Below, piece by piece: positions 31,945 through 41,529 of a DNA stretch of 64,000 nt. Each line of letters begins with the position of its first letter. Position 1 is the first letter of the stretch. Both the position numbers and the translations under genes were made by a program. The notes beneath the pieces are model-generated. The model saw only the letters and a list, made by a program, of their open reading frames with translations. It did not search any database and was not told where the DNA came from. Origin of the DNA: Desulfobacula sp. (GTDB taxonomy: Bacteria > Desulfobacterota > Desulfobacteria > Desulfobacterales > Desulfobacteraceae); NCBI RefSeq assembly GCF_014237455.1, contig NZ_JABZFL010000030.1, forward strand, positions 1 through 64,000. Direction: 5' to 3'.

Positions 31945-34827
31945 ATGAATTCAAAAGAGGACCAAACAAGTGTTCAAAAAAAAATAATCGAAAAATATAA
32001 AGAATTAGTAAAGCAAGATAACAATGAGGATGAAGTTTATAAATGGGAGCTGGTAAAAGAATTTCAATCCAGATGGGATATCGATGCTGAAGATTTTCCT
32101 GCCATGATTAAAAGTATAAATTTCTCCAATCTGATGTTTCATCATTCCAAAAAATTTATGGATATCTCTGATAACTACTCTGAAGATATAAGGGGAATGT
32201 TTAAGGATTTGTTTAATGAGAATAAAGATCTTAGGGAAAGAATCTTAAGCTTTCAAAAAAGAGCAAATGAATTGTTTGCCGAATATGAACCGGAACTAAA
32301 AGCTCAACAAGATGAAAGAGCCATTTCTACGTATTTGACTTTTAGGTATCCTGAAAAGTATACTTTTTATAAATCATCATTCTATAATAAATATACAAAA
32401 CTCCTTGGATTACAATCACATAAAACAAATGAAAAGTTTATCCATTATTTGTCGTTGATTGATTCCTTCATTGAGGATTACATAACTAAAGACAAAGAGC
32501 TGCTGAGTATTTCTAAATCGTATTTAAGTTCAAATTGTTATGATGATTCTAATTATAAAATTTTAGCTCAGAATATTCTTTTTCGAGTTCTTGACAACTC
32601 TGACTTTACAAAAAAAGCAACCGATTCGAATTATTGGATTTTTCAAGGAAATCCCAAGGCATTTGATTTCGAAAAAGGATTAAAAGATGATCTTATTGAT
32701 AATTGGACTGTAACAACACACAAAGATAAAATAAAAAACGGCGATAAAGTAATTATTTGGATTACCGGTAAAAATTCTGGTTGCTATGCTTTAGCTGAAG
32801 TAACCCATGATCCAATGGTTATCGAAGAATCTAAGGATGATCATCTGTGGAATAAAAAATCGAAAGAAAGCTTAAAAGCTGGAATAAAAATTACCCATAA
32901 TCTGATTGAGAAACCCATTTTAGAGAAGAATTTAATTGATTTAAAAGAGTTCTCGAACTTGAAGGTTGGAAATCAAGGAACAAATTTCACATTAAAAGAA
33001 ACTGAATATTTAAAATTTTTAGAATTGGCGAATTCAACGGGAGAAAAAAAATACTGGATGTATGCACCTGGAGAGGGAGCCAAAAAATGGGATCAGTTCT
33101 ATGATGAAGGTTATATGGGGTTAGGTTGGATTGATTTAGGCGATTTGGAGCAGTATGAAACAAAGCAAGACATAGCTGATAAACTTATGGAATTGGATGG
33201 TACTGGGAAAAAAAAATATAATGATGCATCAGCAAATTGGGATTTTAAATATACTATATCCATTGGGGATATAATCATAGCCAAAAAAGGAACAAGTGAC
33301 TATTTAGGTTATGGTGTAGTGGAATCGGATTATTATTATGATGAAGATAGAGATACATACAAAAAATGTCGAAAAGTGAGTTGGAAAAAAAAAGGCGTTT
33401 GGAAAGAACCAGATGAAGGTCCAATTGTTCAAAAAACTTTGACTGATATAACCAAGTATCCAAAATATGTTGAAAAACTTATCAAGCTGATAGGAATTGA
33501 AGAAGGGGATATTCCAACTAAAATGGAGTTACCACTCAATACTATAATATACGGTCCTCCTGGAACGGGTAAAACATATCGATTGAAAAATGAATTTTTT
33601 GAAAAATTTACCGATGAACAATCAACCCAAACTAAGGAAGCATTTTGTGAAAATTTAATTCAAGATACTTCCTGGTGGCAGATAATAAGCATTGTGATGC
33701 TTGATTTAAAAAAAGCAAAAGTTCAAGAAATATTCGATCATCCATTGTTACAGGCGAAAATAAGAATTTCAGAAAACAAAACCCCTAAAAATACAATTTG
33801 GAGTTGGTTACAACGGCATACTAAAGATGATTGTCCAAATGTGAATTTCAAAAAGCGTGATAATCCCCAATTTTTTGAAAAAGATACTCAATCGACCTGG
33901 ACAATTGATGAAGAGATCGCTAAGGCTGAAACACCTGATTTTTATGAAGTTTTAAAGGAATATCAAAATTTCAAACCAAAGACAGAATCAAAAAAAAGAT
34001 ATGTATTCACCACATTCCATCAATCATTCAGCTACGAGGATTTTATAGAAGGTATTAAACCTAAGCTGATGAAGTCTGAAGAGAATTTAGAATCCCAGGA
34101 TATAAGTTATCACATTGAAAATGGAATTTTTAAAAACATTGTCAATAAAGCTATAAATGACCCGAATAAAGATTATGCGATTTTCATTGATGAGATTAAC
34201 AGGGGGAATATTGCAAATATATTTGGTGAACTGATAACCCTTATTGAAGAGGATAAACGAAAGGAATGTAAAAATCATATTTCAGCCATCTTGCCATACT
34301 CTAAAACAGAATTCTGGGTTCCTAAAAATCTATACATTATTGGGACAATGAACACCGCTGACCGGAGTGTTGAGGCTCTGGACAATGCTCTTAGAAGAAG
34401 ATTCTCATTTTTGGAAATGAATCCCGAACCCTCAAAATTATCCCAGGAAGAGTTTGCTTGTGAAGGGGTGAATTTGGAAAAACTATTATCAGCAATTAAT
34501 AACCGGATCGAAAAACTATTGGATAAAGATTATTGTATCGGTCATTCATATTTTATGAATTTTAATGATCGGAAAAATCCTTTAGAGGATCTCAAGATGA
34601 TATTCTCAAATCGAATCTTACCATTGCTGCAAGAATATTTTTATGGTGATTGGGGAAAAATAATGCTTGTTCTTGGGAAAGGTTTTATTGAAAAGAGAGT
34701 TGAATCCGTGACCTTTCTTGCAACTGAAGATTACGATGATTTTGAAGACTATGATGAGAAACCTGTTTTTAATTTGGTCTCGTCTGATACCTGGACATTA
34801 GAGACCTTTAAGAAGATTTATGAATAA
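31945..34827 (+). CDS. mcrB: McrB-type restriction GTPase with tandem EVE-like domains
   Basis: 960 residues from ATG 31945 (AAAAGG upstream). Domains in order: a helical N-terminal domain (about 1-220) resembling those before EVE domains in McrB homologues; EVE-like domain 1 (about 225-365, 'YWIFQGNPKAFDFEKGL', 'GDKVIIWITGKNSGCYALAEV'); a second EVE-like domain (about 370-510, 'YWMYAPGEGAKKWDQFYDEG'); then the McrB AAA+ motor with Walker A 'GPPGTGKT' at about 537, an insertion containing 'WSWLQRHT', Walker B 'IFIDEINRGN' at about 748, 'GTMNTADRS' and arginine finger 'RRRFSF'. EVE domains bind modified bases, so the target is probably modified DNA. It overlaps mcrC by 8 bases. Base composition is clearly AT-richer than the core genes. 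Confidence 0.92.
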   Translation: MNSKEDQTSVQKKIIEKYKELVKQDNNEDEVYKWELVKEFQSRWDIDAEDFPAMIKSINFSNLMFHHSKKFMDISDNYSEDIRGMFKDLFNENKDLRERILSFQKRANELFAEYEPELKAQQDERAISTYLTFRYPEKYTFYKSSFYNKYTKLLGLQSHKTNEKFIHYLSLIDSFIEDYITKDKELLSISKSYLSSNCYDDSNYKILAQNILFRVLDNSDFTKKATDSNYWIFQGNPKAFDFEKGLKDDLIDNWTVTTHKDKIKNGDKVIIWITGKNSGCYALAEVTHDPMVIEESKDDHLWNKKSKESLKAGIKITHNLIEKPILEKNLIDLKEFSNLKVGNQGTNFTLKETEYLKFLELANSTGEKKYWMYAPGEGAKKWDQFYDEGYMGLGWIDLGDLEQYETKQDIADKLMELDGTGKKKYNDASANWDFKYTISIGDIIIAKKGTSDYLGYGVVESDYYYDEDRDTYKKCRKVSWKKKGVWKEPDEGPIVQKTLTDITKYPKYVEKLIKLIGIEEGDIPTKMELPLNTIIYGPPGTGKTYRLKNEFFEKFTDEQSTQTKEAFCENLIQDTSWWQIISIVMLDLKKAKVQEIFDHPLLQAKIRISENKTPKNTIWSWLQRHTKDDCPNVNFKKRDNPQFFEKDTQSTWTIDEEIAKAETPDFYEVLKEYQNFKPKTESKKRYVFTTFHQSFSYEDFIEGIKPKLMKSEENLESQDISYHIENGIFKNIVNKAINDPNKDYAIFIDEINRGNIANIFGELITLIEEDKRKECKNHISAILPYSKTEFWVPKNLYIIGTMNTADRSVEALDNALRRRFSFLEMNPEPSKLSQEEFACEGVNLEKLLSAINNRIEKLLDKDYCIGHSYFMNFNDRKNPLEDLKMIFSNRILPLLQEYFYGDWGKIMLVLGKGFIEKRVESVTFLATEDYDDFEDYDEKPVFNLVSSDTWTLETFKKIYE

Positions 34828-36076
34828 AAATATAATACAAGTTTTCGAGCATCAGTTGCTTAAGGTCAACGGTGACAATAAGTTTGATGAGCGCCATTTT
34901 AATGCGTTAAAGAATTATGGATATAAAACAGGTGAAAAGTATTATTCTGTAGGTCATAAAAGGATCAAATTTTCAAATTATGTGGGTGTGATCCAGGTTA
35001 AAAATTTGACCATTGAAATTTTGCCAAAAGCTGATTCCAACGATGATAACGCAAAAGCAAAAAGTAAATGGCACGATGCACTAATTTCAATGCTTCAAGA
35101 ATGTAAATTAATTAAATTAAGCTCAATATCAAATGCAAAATTGAAATTAAAATCAGCTTCAATCCTTGATTTATATTATGAAGCATTCCTGACAGAAGCA
35201 GAAAGGATTGTCAGGCAGGGTTTAGTAAAATCATATCGAAATGTATCCGAAAATCTCAACAAGATTAAAGGGAAAATTAATTTTACAAAACACACTCTAA
35301 AAAACTATCTGCATAAGGAAAAATTTTTTGTTGAGCATAAAGTCTATGATGAGAATAATAAATTCAATCAGATCCTTTTAAAAGCATTAATCACTCTTGA
35401 AAAATTATCCAATAATCCCCAATATTTAATTAGAATAAAAAGATTGTTGTTAGATTTTGAAAATGTCAGAGAAAAAAATGTAACCAGTTCATGGTTTAAA
35501 AACCTCAAATATGGGCGAAACTCAGAGCGGTATAAATATGCAGTTACTCTTTCGAAACTTATCATCCTCAAATATTCTCCGGATTTGAAAGGTGGGAAAG
35601 AAGATGTTTTAGCCATTATGTTTGATATGAATATGCTGTATGAGAATTATATCTACAGGAAACTAAAAGCATTACAGCGCGATTCAATGATTCCAATTAC
35701 AAGAGTCCGTGGGCAGAATAGACGACCCTTTTGGGAAACAAGAGGTCTTAGAGCAGATATCGTCATTGAAACTGAATCAGATAATTTTGTGATTGATACT
35801 AAGTGGAAAGTTTTAAAATCTAAAACGCCATCTGATGATGATTTAAAACAGATGTTTGTTTACAATCTTCATTACGATACCGATTTGAGCATTTTGCTTT
35901 ATCCAAAAACAACATTGAGTACAAATGGCAAGAAACCTTTTAGAAATTTAAAGTTTCAAGATAAAAATTGTCAGTTAGCGTTTACAGATCTATTTGATAC
36001 AGATGGACAACTGGAGAAGCGTTTGGGTCATCGTATTTATGATGAGTTATTGAAGGATGAGATAGAACCAATTTAA
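34820..36076 (+). CDS. mcrC: McrC nuclease subunit
   Basis: 418 residues. The N-terminal part binds McrB ('FSNYVGVIQVKNLTIEILPK' region) and the C-terminal part is a PD-(D/E)XK nuclease with 'GLRADIVIETESDNFVIDTKWK', giving the D ... D-x-K catalytic set. It cuts DNA when driven by the McrB motor. The gene begins 8 bases before the mcrB stop. The C-terminal 'LLYPKT' and 'FRNLKFQD' match McrC homologues. Confidence 0.93.
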   Translation: MNKNIIQVFEHQLLKVNGDNKFDERHFNALKNYGYKTGEKYYSVGHKRIKFSNYVGVIQVKNLTIEILPKADSNDDNAKAKSKWHDALISMLQECKLIKLSSISNAKLKLKSASILDLYYEAFLTEAERIVRQGLVKSYRNVSENLNKIKGKINFTKHTLKNYLHKEKFFVEHKVYDENNKFNQILLKALITLEKLSNNPQYLIRIKRLLLDFENVREKNVTSSWFKNLKYGRNSERYKYAVTLSKLIILKYSPDLKGGKEDVLAIMFDMNMLYENYIYRKLKALQRDSMIPITRVRGQNRRPFWETRGLRADIVIETESDNFVIDTKWKVLKSKTPSDDDLKQMFVYNLHYDTDLSILLYPKTTLSTNGKKPFRNLKFQDKNCQLAFTDLFDTDGQLEKRLGHRIYDELLKDEIEPI

Positions 36077-36107
36077 ATTTTTTGATGATGAAGTGGGTTT
36101 AACTGAT

Positions 36108-36290
36108 ATGACTTATAATTTTGATCTGGACAAATGGTATGATAGTGAATTGTATTTAATTCAATTGAAACTAAAAACCGGTGAAATAACCCAAAATGAA
36201 TATGATGACGCTGTGGAAATCCTGGATAAAAAATTTGAAGAAATGTGGAAACGATTGGATGGGACTTATCAGATAGATTTAAATAATTGA
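36108..36290 (+). CDS. Small hypothetical protein, 60 residues
   Basis: Start at ATG 36108; a GTG at 36093 is also in frame. Acidic and helical ('WYDSELYLIQLKLKTGEITQ', 'DDAVEILDKKFEEMWKRL'), no known family. 31 bases after mcrC and in the same direction, so probably a passenger or accessory of the restriction locus. Confidence 0.5.
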   Translation: MTYNFDLDKWYDSELYLIQLKLKTGEITQNEYDDAVEILDKKFEEMWKRLDGTYQIDLNN

Positions 36291-36365
36291 AACCATACAT
36301 TAAGAGAAGAATATGATTGTTTAGCCAACACCAGCCGGGAAAGAGAACTAAGCATAAGGGGAAAA

Positions 36366-36959
36366 ATGATAACCGATCAAGATAAAAAAAAATTAAAAAG
36401 CAAAATATCAAGATATAAATCCGCATTAAACAAAGAAAAGAAAATTCATGGTTTTATTAACGACGGTGCTGGTAAAAGATATATACTGTTTTCCCTGTAT
36501 TTTTTGCTGGATGATTTAAAAAAATCTAAAAAGTATTTCGAATGGTATAAAGCAGAGTTTGATGATGACTCTGGGGAACCTGTTCAAAAATTATGTTGGG
36601 CTGTGAGCCTGTTTAGAATGAAGCATATGGATGAAGGCAAATATATGCTGGCTGATTTAATGCTATCAAATCTTTATATAATACCAAAAGTTCTTGGCCT
36701 GGATATTAAAAAGTATGATATCTGGCATTCCTCAAGTGATGAATTTATTGATTATTTCGATTACATTCCGAATGAGGTTCTGGAATCGTTAAGCGAAAAA
36801 GATAAAAATTGGATTGAAGAATCCTATGATTCTTTTGTATTCAAACGTATCAGACAAAGATATATTGAAATATACCACAATTTGTTAACGATAAAAGATT
36901 CTGAAGAACGTGGTCAAATCCTTGAGGAATCATATTCTTTGCTTGATCAACTTAAATAG
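36366..36959 (+). CDS. Hypothetical protein, 197 residues
   Basis: Unrecognised. AGGGG lies six bases before the ATG. Helical throughout, with paired-helix spacing reminiscent of TPR folds ('FSLYFLLDDLKKSKKYFEWY', 'MDEGKYMLADLMLSNLYIIP'), and a C-terminal 'RIRQRYIEIYHNLL' helix. No catalytic motif. It lies between the restriction genes and another unknown gene in the same direction. Confidence 0.65.
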   Translation: MITDQDKKKLKSKISRYKSALNKEKKIHGFINDGAGKRYILFSLYFLLDDLKKSKKYFEWYKAEFDDDSGEPVQKLCWAVSLFRMKHMDEGKYMLADLMLSNLYIIPKVLGLDIKKYDIWHSSSDEFIDYFDYIPNEVLESLSEKDKNWIEESYDSFVFKRIRQRYIEIYHNLLTIKDSEERGQILEESYSLLDQLK

Positions 36960-36986
36960 TTAAAAAATAAGGACCATTTTCCAAAC

Positions 36987-37910
36987 ATGGGGCCAATATC
37001 AAAAAAAGTAATTGCAGGATTTAAAAAAGCTAAAAACCAAAAAATTATAGACTTTAAAGAGCTTAAAGAAGCAAAAGCATATTCACAAGATCTGCATAAA
37101 ACAGTGGTCTCAGAAGATGATTTGGAAAAGTATGATCCTCTCCATGCGGTCTATATCTATGTACAAAACAAGGTTTCACTCCTCGTAGAACAATTATCCG
37201 ACTTGCCTGCTTTATCGAAACTGACAAATATTCTTGAACAGGCAGATGATATTTATTTGCCGTCATCCCCCCCAAAGAGTCCACTTACAAAGTCTTATTT
37301 CACATGCTGGGGATTTTTTGATCTTTGTGTTGGAATTAAAAAAGAATCCTTTGGGACTGTCATTCTTGATCTATTGAAAAATCTAAAAGCAGATCCTTGG
37401 TTGATCAAAATTATTGAATGTATGCAAAGCTCCAGAATGGGAATTTTTATCCATAAGAGGAATTTGGATAGATATGTAATTTTAGAGGAGTTGGTAACCA
37501 GGGAAGAAATAAAAGTTATTGTACCTGCCGGTTATCAGGGAAAGAAAGATGAGATATGGTATGCCCGTGTGATGCCAGATCCATATAAAAATTTGAGTTA
37601 TGGATACTCATTAGTATTTACAACCCCATATATCCTTGTAGATATAAATGGCAATCTGGGATCTTCAGCAAAACGGGATGATTGGGAAGCGTTCTTTGAT
37701 CGGAATTTAAAAGCAGCAGGGAAAAAAGACAAAATCAAAGCATATAAATCCTTTATGAAATACGGGAAAAACAAATATTTTTGGAATGAATATATTTTTG
37801 AAGGTTATGTGAACTATCAAGAAGATATGATAATGCTTGCAGGATTTCCAGATATTCCTTTAAGCATGCCCCATTCAGAAGAAAGCCAAAAAGAACGGGG
37901 GGAAATATAA
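36987..37910 (+). CDS. Hypothetical protein, 307 residues, probably frameshifted near its end
   Basis: Unrecognised. The first 30 residues are lysine-rich; the middle is alpha/beta with 'IFIHKRNLDRYVILEELVTRE' and 'DEIWYARVMPDP'. It stops at 37908-37910 right after a run of six G bases (37897-37902). Reading in the frame obtained by removing one G gives 41 further sensible codons through 'FEEELESWMTDPDVYGG' to a stop at 38032-38034. The neighbouring non-coding sequence does not otherwise look coding, so the tail probably belongs to this gene, in this strain or before a mutation. Confidence 0.6.
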   Translation: MGPISKKVIAGFKKAKNQKIIDFKELKEAKAYSQDLHKTVVSEDDLEKYDPLHAVYIYVQNKVSLLVEQLSDLPALSKLTNILEQADDIYLPSSPPKSPLTKSYFTCWGFFDLCVGIKKESFGTVILDLLKNLKADPWLIKIIECMQSSRMGIFIHKRNLDRYVILEELVTREEIKVIVPAGYQGKKDEIWYARVMPDPYKNLSYGYSLVFTTPYILVDINGNLGSSAKRDDWEAFFDRNLKAAGKKDKIKAYKSFMKYGKNKYFWNEYIFEGYVNYQEDMIMLAGFPDIPLSMPHSEESQKERGEI

Positions 37911-38034
37911 AAATGAAATCCATAAACAGATATTTGAAGAAGAACTTGAATCTTGGATGACTGATCCGGATGTCTACGGTGGACCCCAATATCAAGACAG
38001 TTTTTTACTCAATTTAAGCGTCATGTTCGCATGA
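37911..38034 (+). pseudogene. Displaced C-terminal segment of the preceding gene
   Basis: An open stretch without its own good start whose translation 'NEIHKQIFEEELESWMTDPD' continues the 307-residue protein if one G of the run at 37897-37902 is dropped. Either a true frameshift, a programmed/slippage site, or a sequencing error. Confidence 0.5.
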
Positions 38035-38060
38035 ATCTTCCAAGAAAATTTGGCCTGGCT

Positions 38061-39824
38061 CTACCCATCCTTTAGTAAAAAATGAGGGATAAATCTGGGA
38101 TCAATGTTTTTGGGAGAGACAGCGCTGTATTCCTCTTCAAGTTCTTTGATTAAATCTGTTAAGACCTCAAGAAATTCTTTTGTCAGATTTGATTCGTTTA
38201 TGCCGGTGGCTTCTGCTGTCCAGGTGATCAGGTCGTTTAATTGTATCTGTCCGGTTTTGCCGGTGTCCGTGGATGAAAACAGGGCAATGAAAAACTCTTT
38301 GAAAGTGGTCGTGTTAATGGGTTTGAGGGTGGGTTCCAGGTTCAGGCGATCTTTTGTCCACAGGGTTAAAATTAATGTTTTATAGGTTAAGATGCCTTCT
38401 TTAAAAGAGGTGATATCTACGGTTAATTTGTCCAGCATTGTATCCAGAGCGATGACTTGTTCCAGGGTTCTGCTGGTCTGGAAAATGTCTGAAAGGGAGC
38501 TGAAATTCCGATATACTTCTTTGCCGGATGCATAATTGTCATAATACAATGGACGCTCAAGGAATAGACCGCCTATTATGCCTAAATAATTTTCTCCAAA
38601 AAAACTTAGGGGAAGATGATTCTTGTTGGCAAAGCTTTGTTTAAACCAGTTGAGTGCTTTTGTCTTCAGGGTGATGCCCGCCCTTGAGCCGGTTCTGAAG
38701 ATGTCTTCAAGAAAATATTCCTGGATAACCTCTTTGGCAAGCTCTGGTTTGCAGTTTCCTTTCAGAATGACCTCGAGCCCGAGATTTAGATACGCACAGG
38801 CCTTTTTAATGACTTTTCCCAGAATATCTCTGGATTGAATTTTCACTTTATCGGCAGAAATAATTTTATTAATTAATGCGGCAAGCTCGGATTCCAGATG
38901 AAGGATGACCGTAGAATCGAAAAATTTAAGGGAGGTTACAAACAGGTCATCTCCTTCAATAAATGCAGAGAAAAACTGGGGGGGTAAGGGAATCTCCGGA
39001 TCAAACGGTTCTTGCCTGAAAAGAGAATTGTCCGGCCGTTTGCGAAGTGAAGAAAGTCGGGTGGGCTGATAAATGCCAATGGCTTCATGGGTTGGCAAAA
39101 ATCCTTTTTCAGCCAGTCGGATGGTTTTAAGCCGGAATTGTTCTTCTTCGACTTCAGCCGGCAGTACAGATCGGGTTTCCAGTAAAAGCCCATGAAAGAC
39201 CGACAGATCCATATCTGCCACAGTTCTTACCATTTTTTCGATCAATTCCCAGGCGTCCTGTTTGTCTTCTGGCTTTGGGCTGTCGTCATCTGGGGTCTTA
39301 TCGGTGTCTTCGTCAGAGGGTTGCGGTTTGTTGGGAAACCGGAAATAAAATTTGTCATCAAGGGTGATATAATCATCAAAATCATCCGGGGTTGGATCGT
39401 CATGTTCCCTGACGCAGATGTCCATGTTTTTAAACAGATAGAATTCAAAAAAATCAGGTTTTTCTTTGATGACCCATCGCAGAAGCCTTTTGGGATCCGC
39501 CTGGAAAAGCAGATCAAATGTCTTTGTCATATATTCAAGATCAAGCCGGTCATTGTCCCAGGCTTCCACATCCAGGATATATTCCCATTGTTCCGACGTG
39601 GCCATGGACAGGACGGGGATGAAATCAGAGGGTCCTATTTTGTGCATGAGATAATAGAGGTCCTGGTCTGGAAAAGACTGTACCATTGTGGCTGGTGACG
39701 GGGCATCAAGAATTAATTCCAGGGCTTTTTCAGAGTCACTGACAAGGATTTCATGGCGCACTGCCCGAAGTTTCAATTCCTTTTTTTGAATATTGACAAG
39801 TTTATAATTTTCTTTTTCGGTCAT
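38061..39824 (-). CDS. DUF6178 family protein
   Basis: 587 residues from ATG 39824 (CAGGA upstream), starting one base after the radical SAM gene ends. The N-terminal region matches what I recall of DUF6178: 'LELILDAPSPATMVQSFPDQDLYYL', 'WEYILDVEAWDNDRLDLE' and 'RLLRWVIKEKPDFFEFYLF'. Soluble, acidic insert at about 185-205. The family is known almost only from Desulfobacterota and has no assigned function. It is last in a tight operon with rdgB, a nitroreductase and a radical SAM protein. Confidence 0.8.
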   Translation of the reverse strand: MTEKENYKLVNIQKKELKLRAVRHEILVSDSEKALELILDAPSPATMVQSFPDQDLYYLMHKIGPSDFIPVLSMATSEQWEYILDVEAWDNDRLDLEYMTKTFDLLFQADPKRLLRWVIKEKPDFFEFYLFKNMDICVREHDDPTPDDFDDYITLDDKFYFRFPNKPQPSDEDTDKTPDDDSPKPEDKQDAWELIEKMVRTVADMDLSVFHGLLLETRSVLPAEVEEEQFRLKTIRLAEKGFLPTHEAIGIYQPTRLSSLRKRPDNSLFRQEPFDPEIPLPPQFFSAFIEGDDLFVTSLKFFDSTVILHLESELAALINKIISADKVKIQSRDILGKVIKKACAYLNLGLEVILKGNCKPELAKEVIQEYFLEDIFRTGSRAGITLKTKALNWFKQSFANKNHLPLSFFGENYLGIIGGLFLERPLYYDNYASGKEVYRNFSSLSDIFQTSRTLEQVIALDTMLDKLTVDITSFKEGILTYKTLILTLWTKDRLNLEPTLKPINTTTFKEFFIALFSSTDTGKTGQIQLNDLITWTAEATGINESNLTKEFLEVLTDLIKELEEEYSAVSPKNIDPRFIPHFLLKDG

Positions 39825-39825
39825 A

Positions 39826-41529
39826 TTAGTGTCCTGATATTTTTTGATGACAAATATTAATGTAGTGGTTTGTTTCGGGACTTTCCCCAAATTTTTCAAA
39901 GAAGTCCAATGCGTGTTTAAACCGGCCCGTATTCATCAGGCAGACCCCCATACAGATATTTAAATTTTTATTTTCAGGTGAATGCTCCAACCCTTTTTCC
40001 AAAATGGAAATCGCATCATTAAAATTTCTCTGTTTTTGGTGCAGCATGGCAAGCCCTAAAAATGCTCTGGAATCCGGAGCAAATGATAATGCTTTAGTAT
40101 ACAGCAGTTGTGCTGTTTTGTCCTGGTTTTTGATCCGGATGTCGGCAGCGTATTCTCCATGGGAAAATGTCATGGCAAGCCTGGATAGAAAGTCGGCATG
40201 AAAGGGGATTAATTCTTTTATATTGACAAGATCCACTTGCCGGGCAAAGGCATCAAGATTATTGTAAAATTCAGATCTTAAACGATCGCCAAATGCTTTG
40301 ACTTTTGCAAAATCAAGATGATCATCCACTTCAAACCAGGGAATGTCTTCTATCTTTTGATACCATATATCATCAGATATTAAGTGCTGGTTGACCATTT
40401 TTTGATACAGATAGGTCCCCGGGAAAATGACCAGCAGATAAAATATGGCACTCAAAGGCCTGATATCTTTTAGAAGGTCAATACTTTCCTGTATGGTTTT
40501 GTCTGTTTCTCCGGGTGAGCCATAAATAAAGTAGGCCCGGGGCAGTATGCCATAGGATGCGGTCAGGGAGAAAGTATTTATGATTTTGTCACGTTTAATG
40601 GGCTTGCCAAGAATTTTTCGGATTTTTTCAGACCCTGATTCAACGCCGAAACTCAATTGTATGCATCCGGCCTTTCTCATTGAAAAAAGAATGTCCTCAT
40701 CAATGGCATCCACTCTTGAAATAGCATTCCAGGTGATGTTAAGCTTTCTGTTGATAATATGATCGCAAAACTCAATCACCTGCTGCTTATCCGTTGTAAA
40801 GGTATCATCTGAAATATAAAAATGGGTAACGCCTTTTTTTACAAGACTTTCCACTTCATCGGCAAACCATTTTGGAGAATGAAACCTTAGCGTTTGATTT
40901 CCCCAGAATTTTGGTGATCCGCAAAAGGTGCACTTGCCGGGGCAGCCCCGTGACATGGCAAGGTGCTGATATATAAAATATTTAGACGGGTGAACCAGTG
41001 TGTCAAGTACTTCAACCCGGTGCCTTGTAGAAGTTCGGACAATGCGGTTATCTTTTTTAAAGACAAGACCGTTAATATTTTTAAAGGGCCCAATGCTTTT
41101 ATTTTCAAGTTGAGTTATAAGTTCAAGAAAGGTGATTTCACCCTCTCCTGCAACAATAAAATCAATGTCAGGACAGGCAGTCAAAAGATGGCGGGCAAGA
41201 AAGGTCGGTGCAGGCCCGCCAAAAACAATGGTGATATCCGGGTTGAACTGTTTGGCTGCTCTTGCACATTCCATTGCGTTCCAGCGGTTCGGATTGATTA
41301 CGGAAAACCCGATAACATCCGGTTGTTCGGTTGTGACAAGTTTTTTAAACACTTTAACAGGGTCGTCCCTGCCATCTGCCAGGTTGACAAGTTTTGTTTC
41401 AAATGAGTTTTCAATTAGCAGCGCCCCAATATAGTAGAGCCCTATGGGAACGATGTGGGCATCTTCCCCGGAAATTCTTGTATCAAGACAAGAGGGGTTT
41501 ACAAGAAGAATTTTTTTTTGCTTTACCAT
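39826..41529 (-). CDS. B12-binding-domain radical SAM protein with TPR-like C-terminus
   Basis: 567 residues. An N-terminal cobalamin-binding Rossmann-like domain (about 1-145, 'ILLVNPS', 'IGFSVINPNRWNAMECARA'), a radical SAM core with 'MSRGCPGKCTFCGSPKFWG' (CxxxCxxC, about residue 195), and C-terminal helices with TPR repeats at about 480-550 ('AFLGLAMLHQKQRNFNDAIS'). Members methylate or rearrange unactivated carbons, or are of unknown function. It overlaps the nitroreductase gene by 7 bases. Substrate unknown. Confidence 0.88.
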   Translation of the reverse strand: MVKQKKILLVNPSCLDTRISGEDAHIVPIGLYYIGALLIENSFETKLVNLADGRDDPVKVFKKLVTTEQPDVIGFSVINPNRWNAMECARAAKQFNPDITIVFGGPAPTFLARHLLTACPDIDFIVAGEGEITFLELITQLENKSIGPFKNINGLVFKKDNRIVRTSTRHRVEVLDTLVHPSKYFIYQHLAMSRGCPGKCTFCGSPKFWGNQTLRFHSPKWFADEVESLVKKGVTHFYISDDTFTTDKQQVIEFCDHIINRKLNITWNAISRVDAIDEDILFSMRKAGCIQLSFGVESGSEKIRKILGKPIKRDKIINTFSLTASYGILPRAYFIYGSPGETDKTIQESIDLLKDIRPLSAIFYLLVIFPGTYLYQKMVNQHLISDDIWYQKIEDIPWFEVDDHLDFAKVKAFGDRLRSEFYNNLDAFARQVDLVNIKELIPFHADFLSRLAMTFSHGEYAADIRIKNQDKTAQLLYTKALSFAPDSRAFLGLAMLHQKQRNFNDAISILEKGLEHSPENKNLNICMGVCLMNTGRFKHALDFFEKFGESPETNHYINICHQKISGH

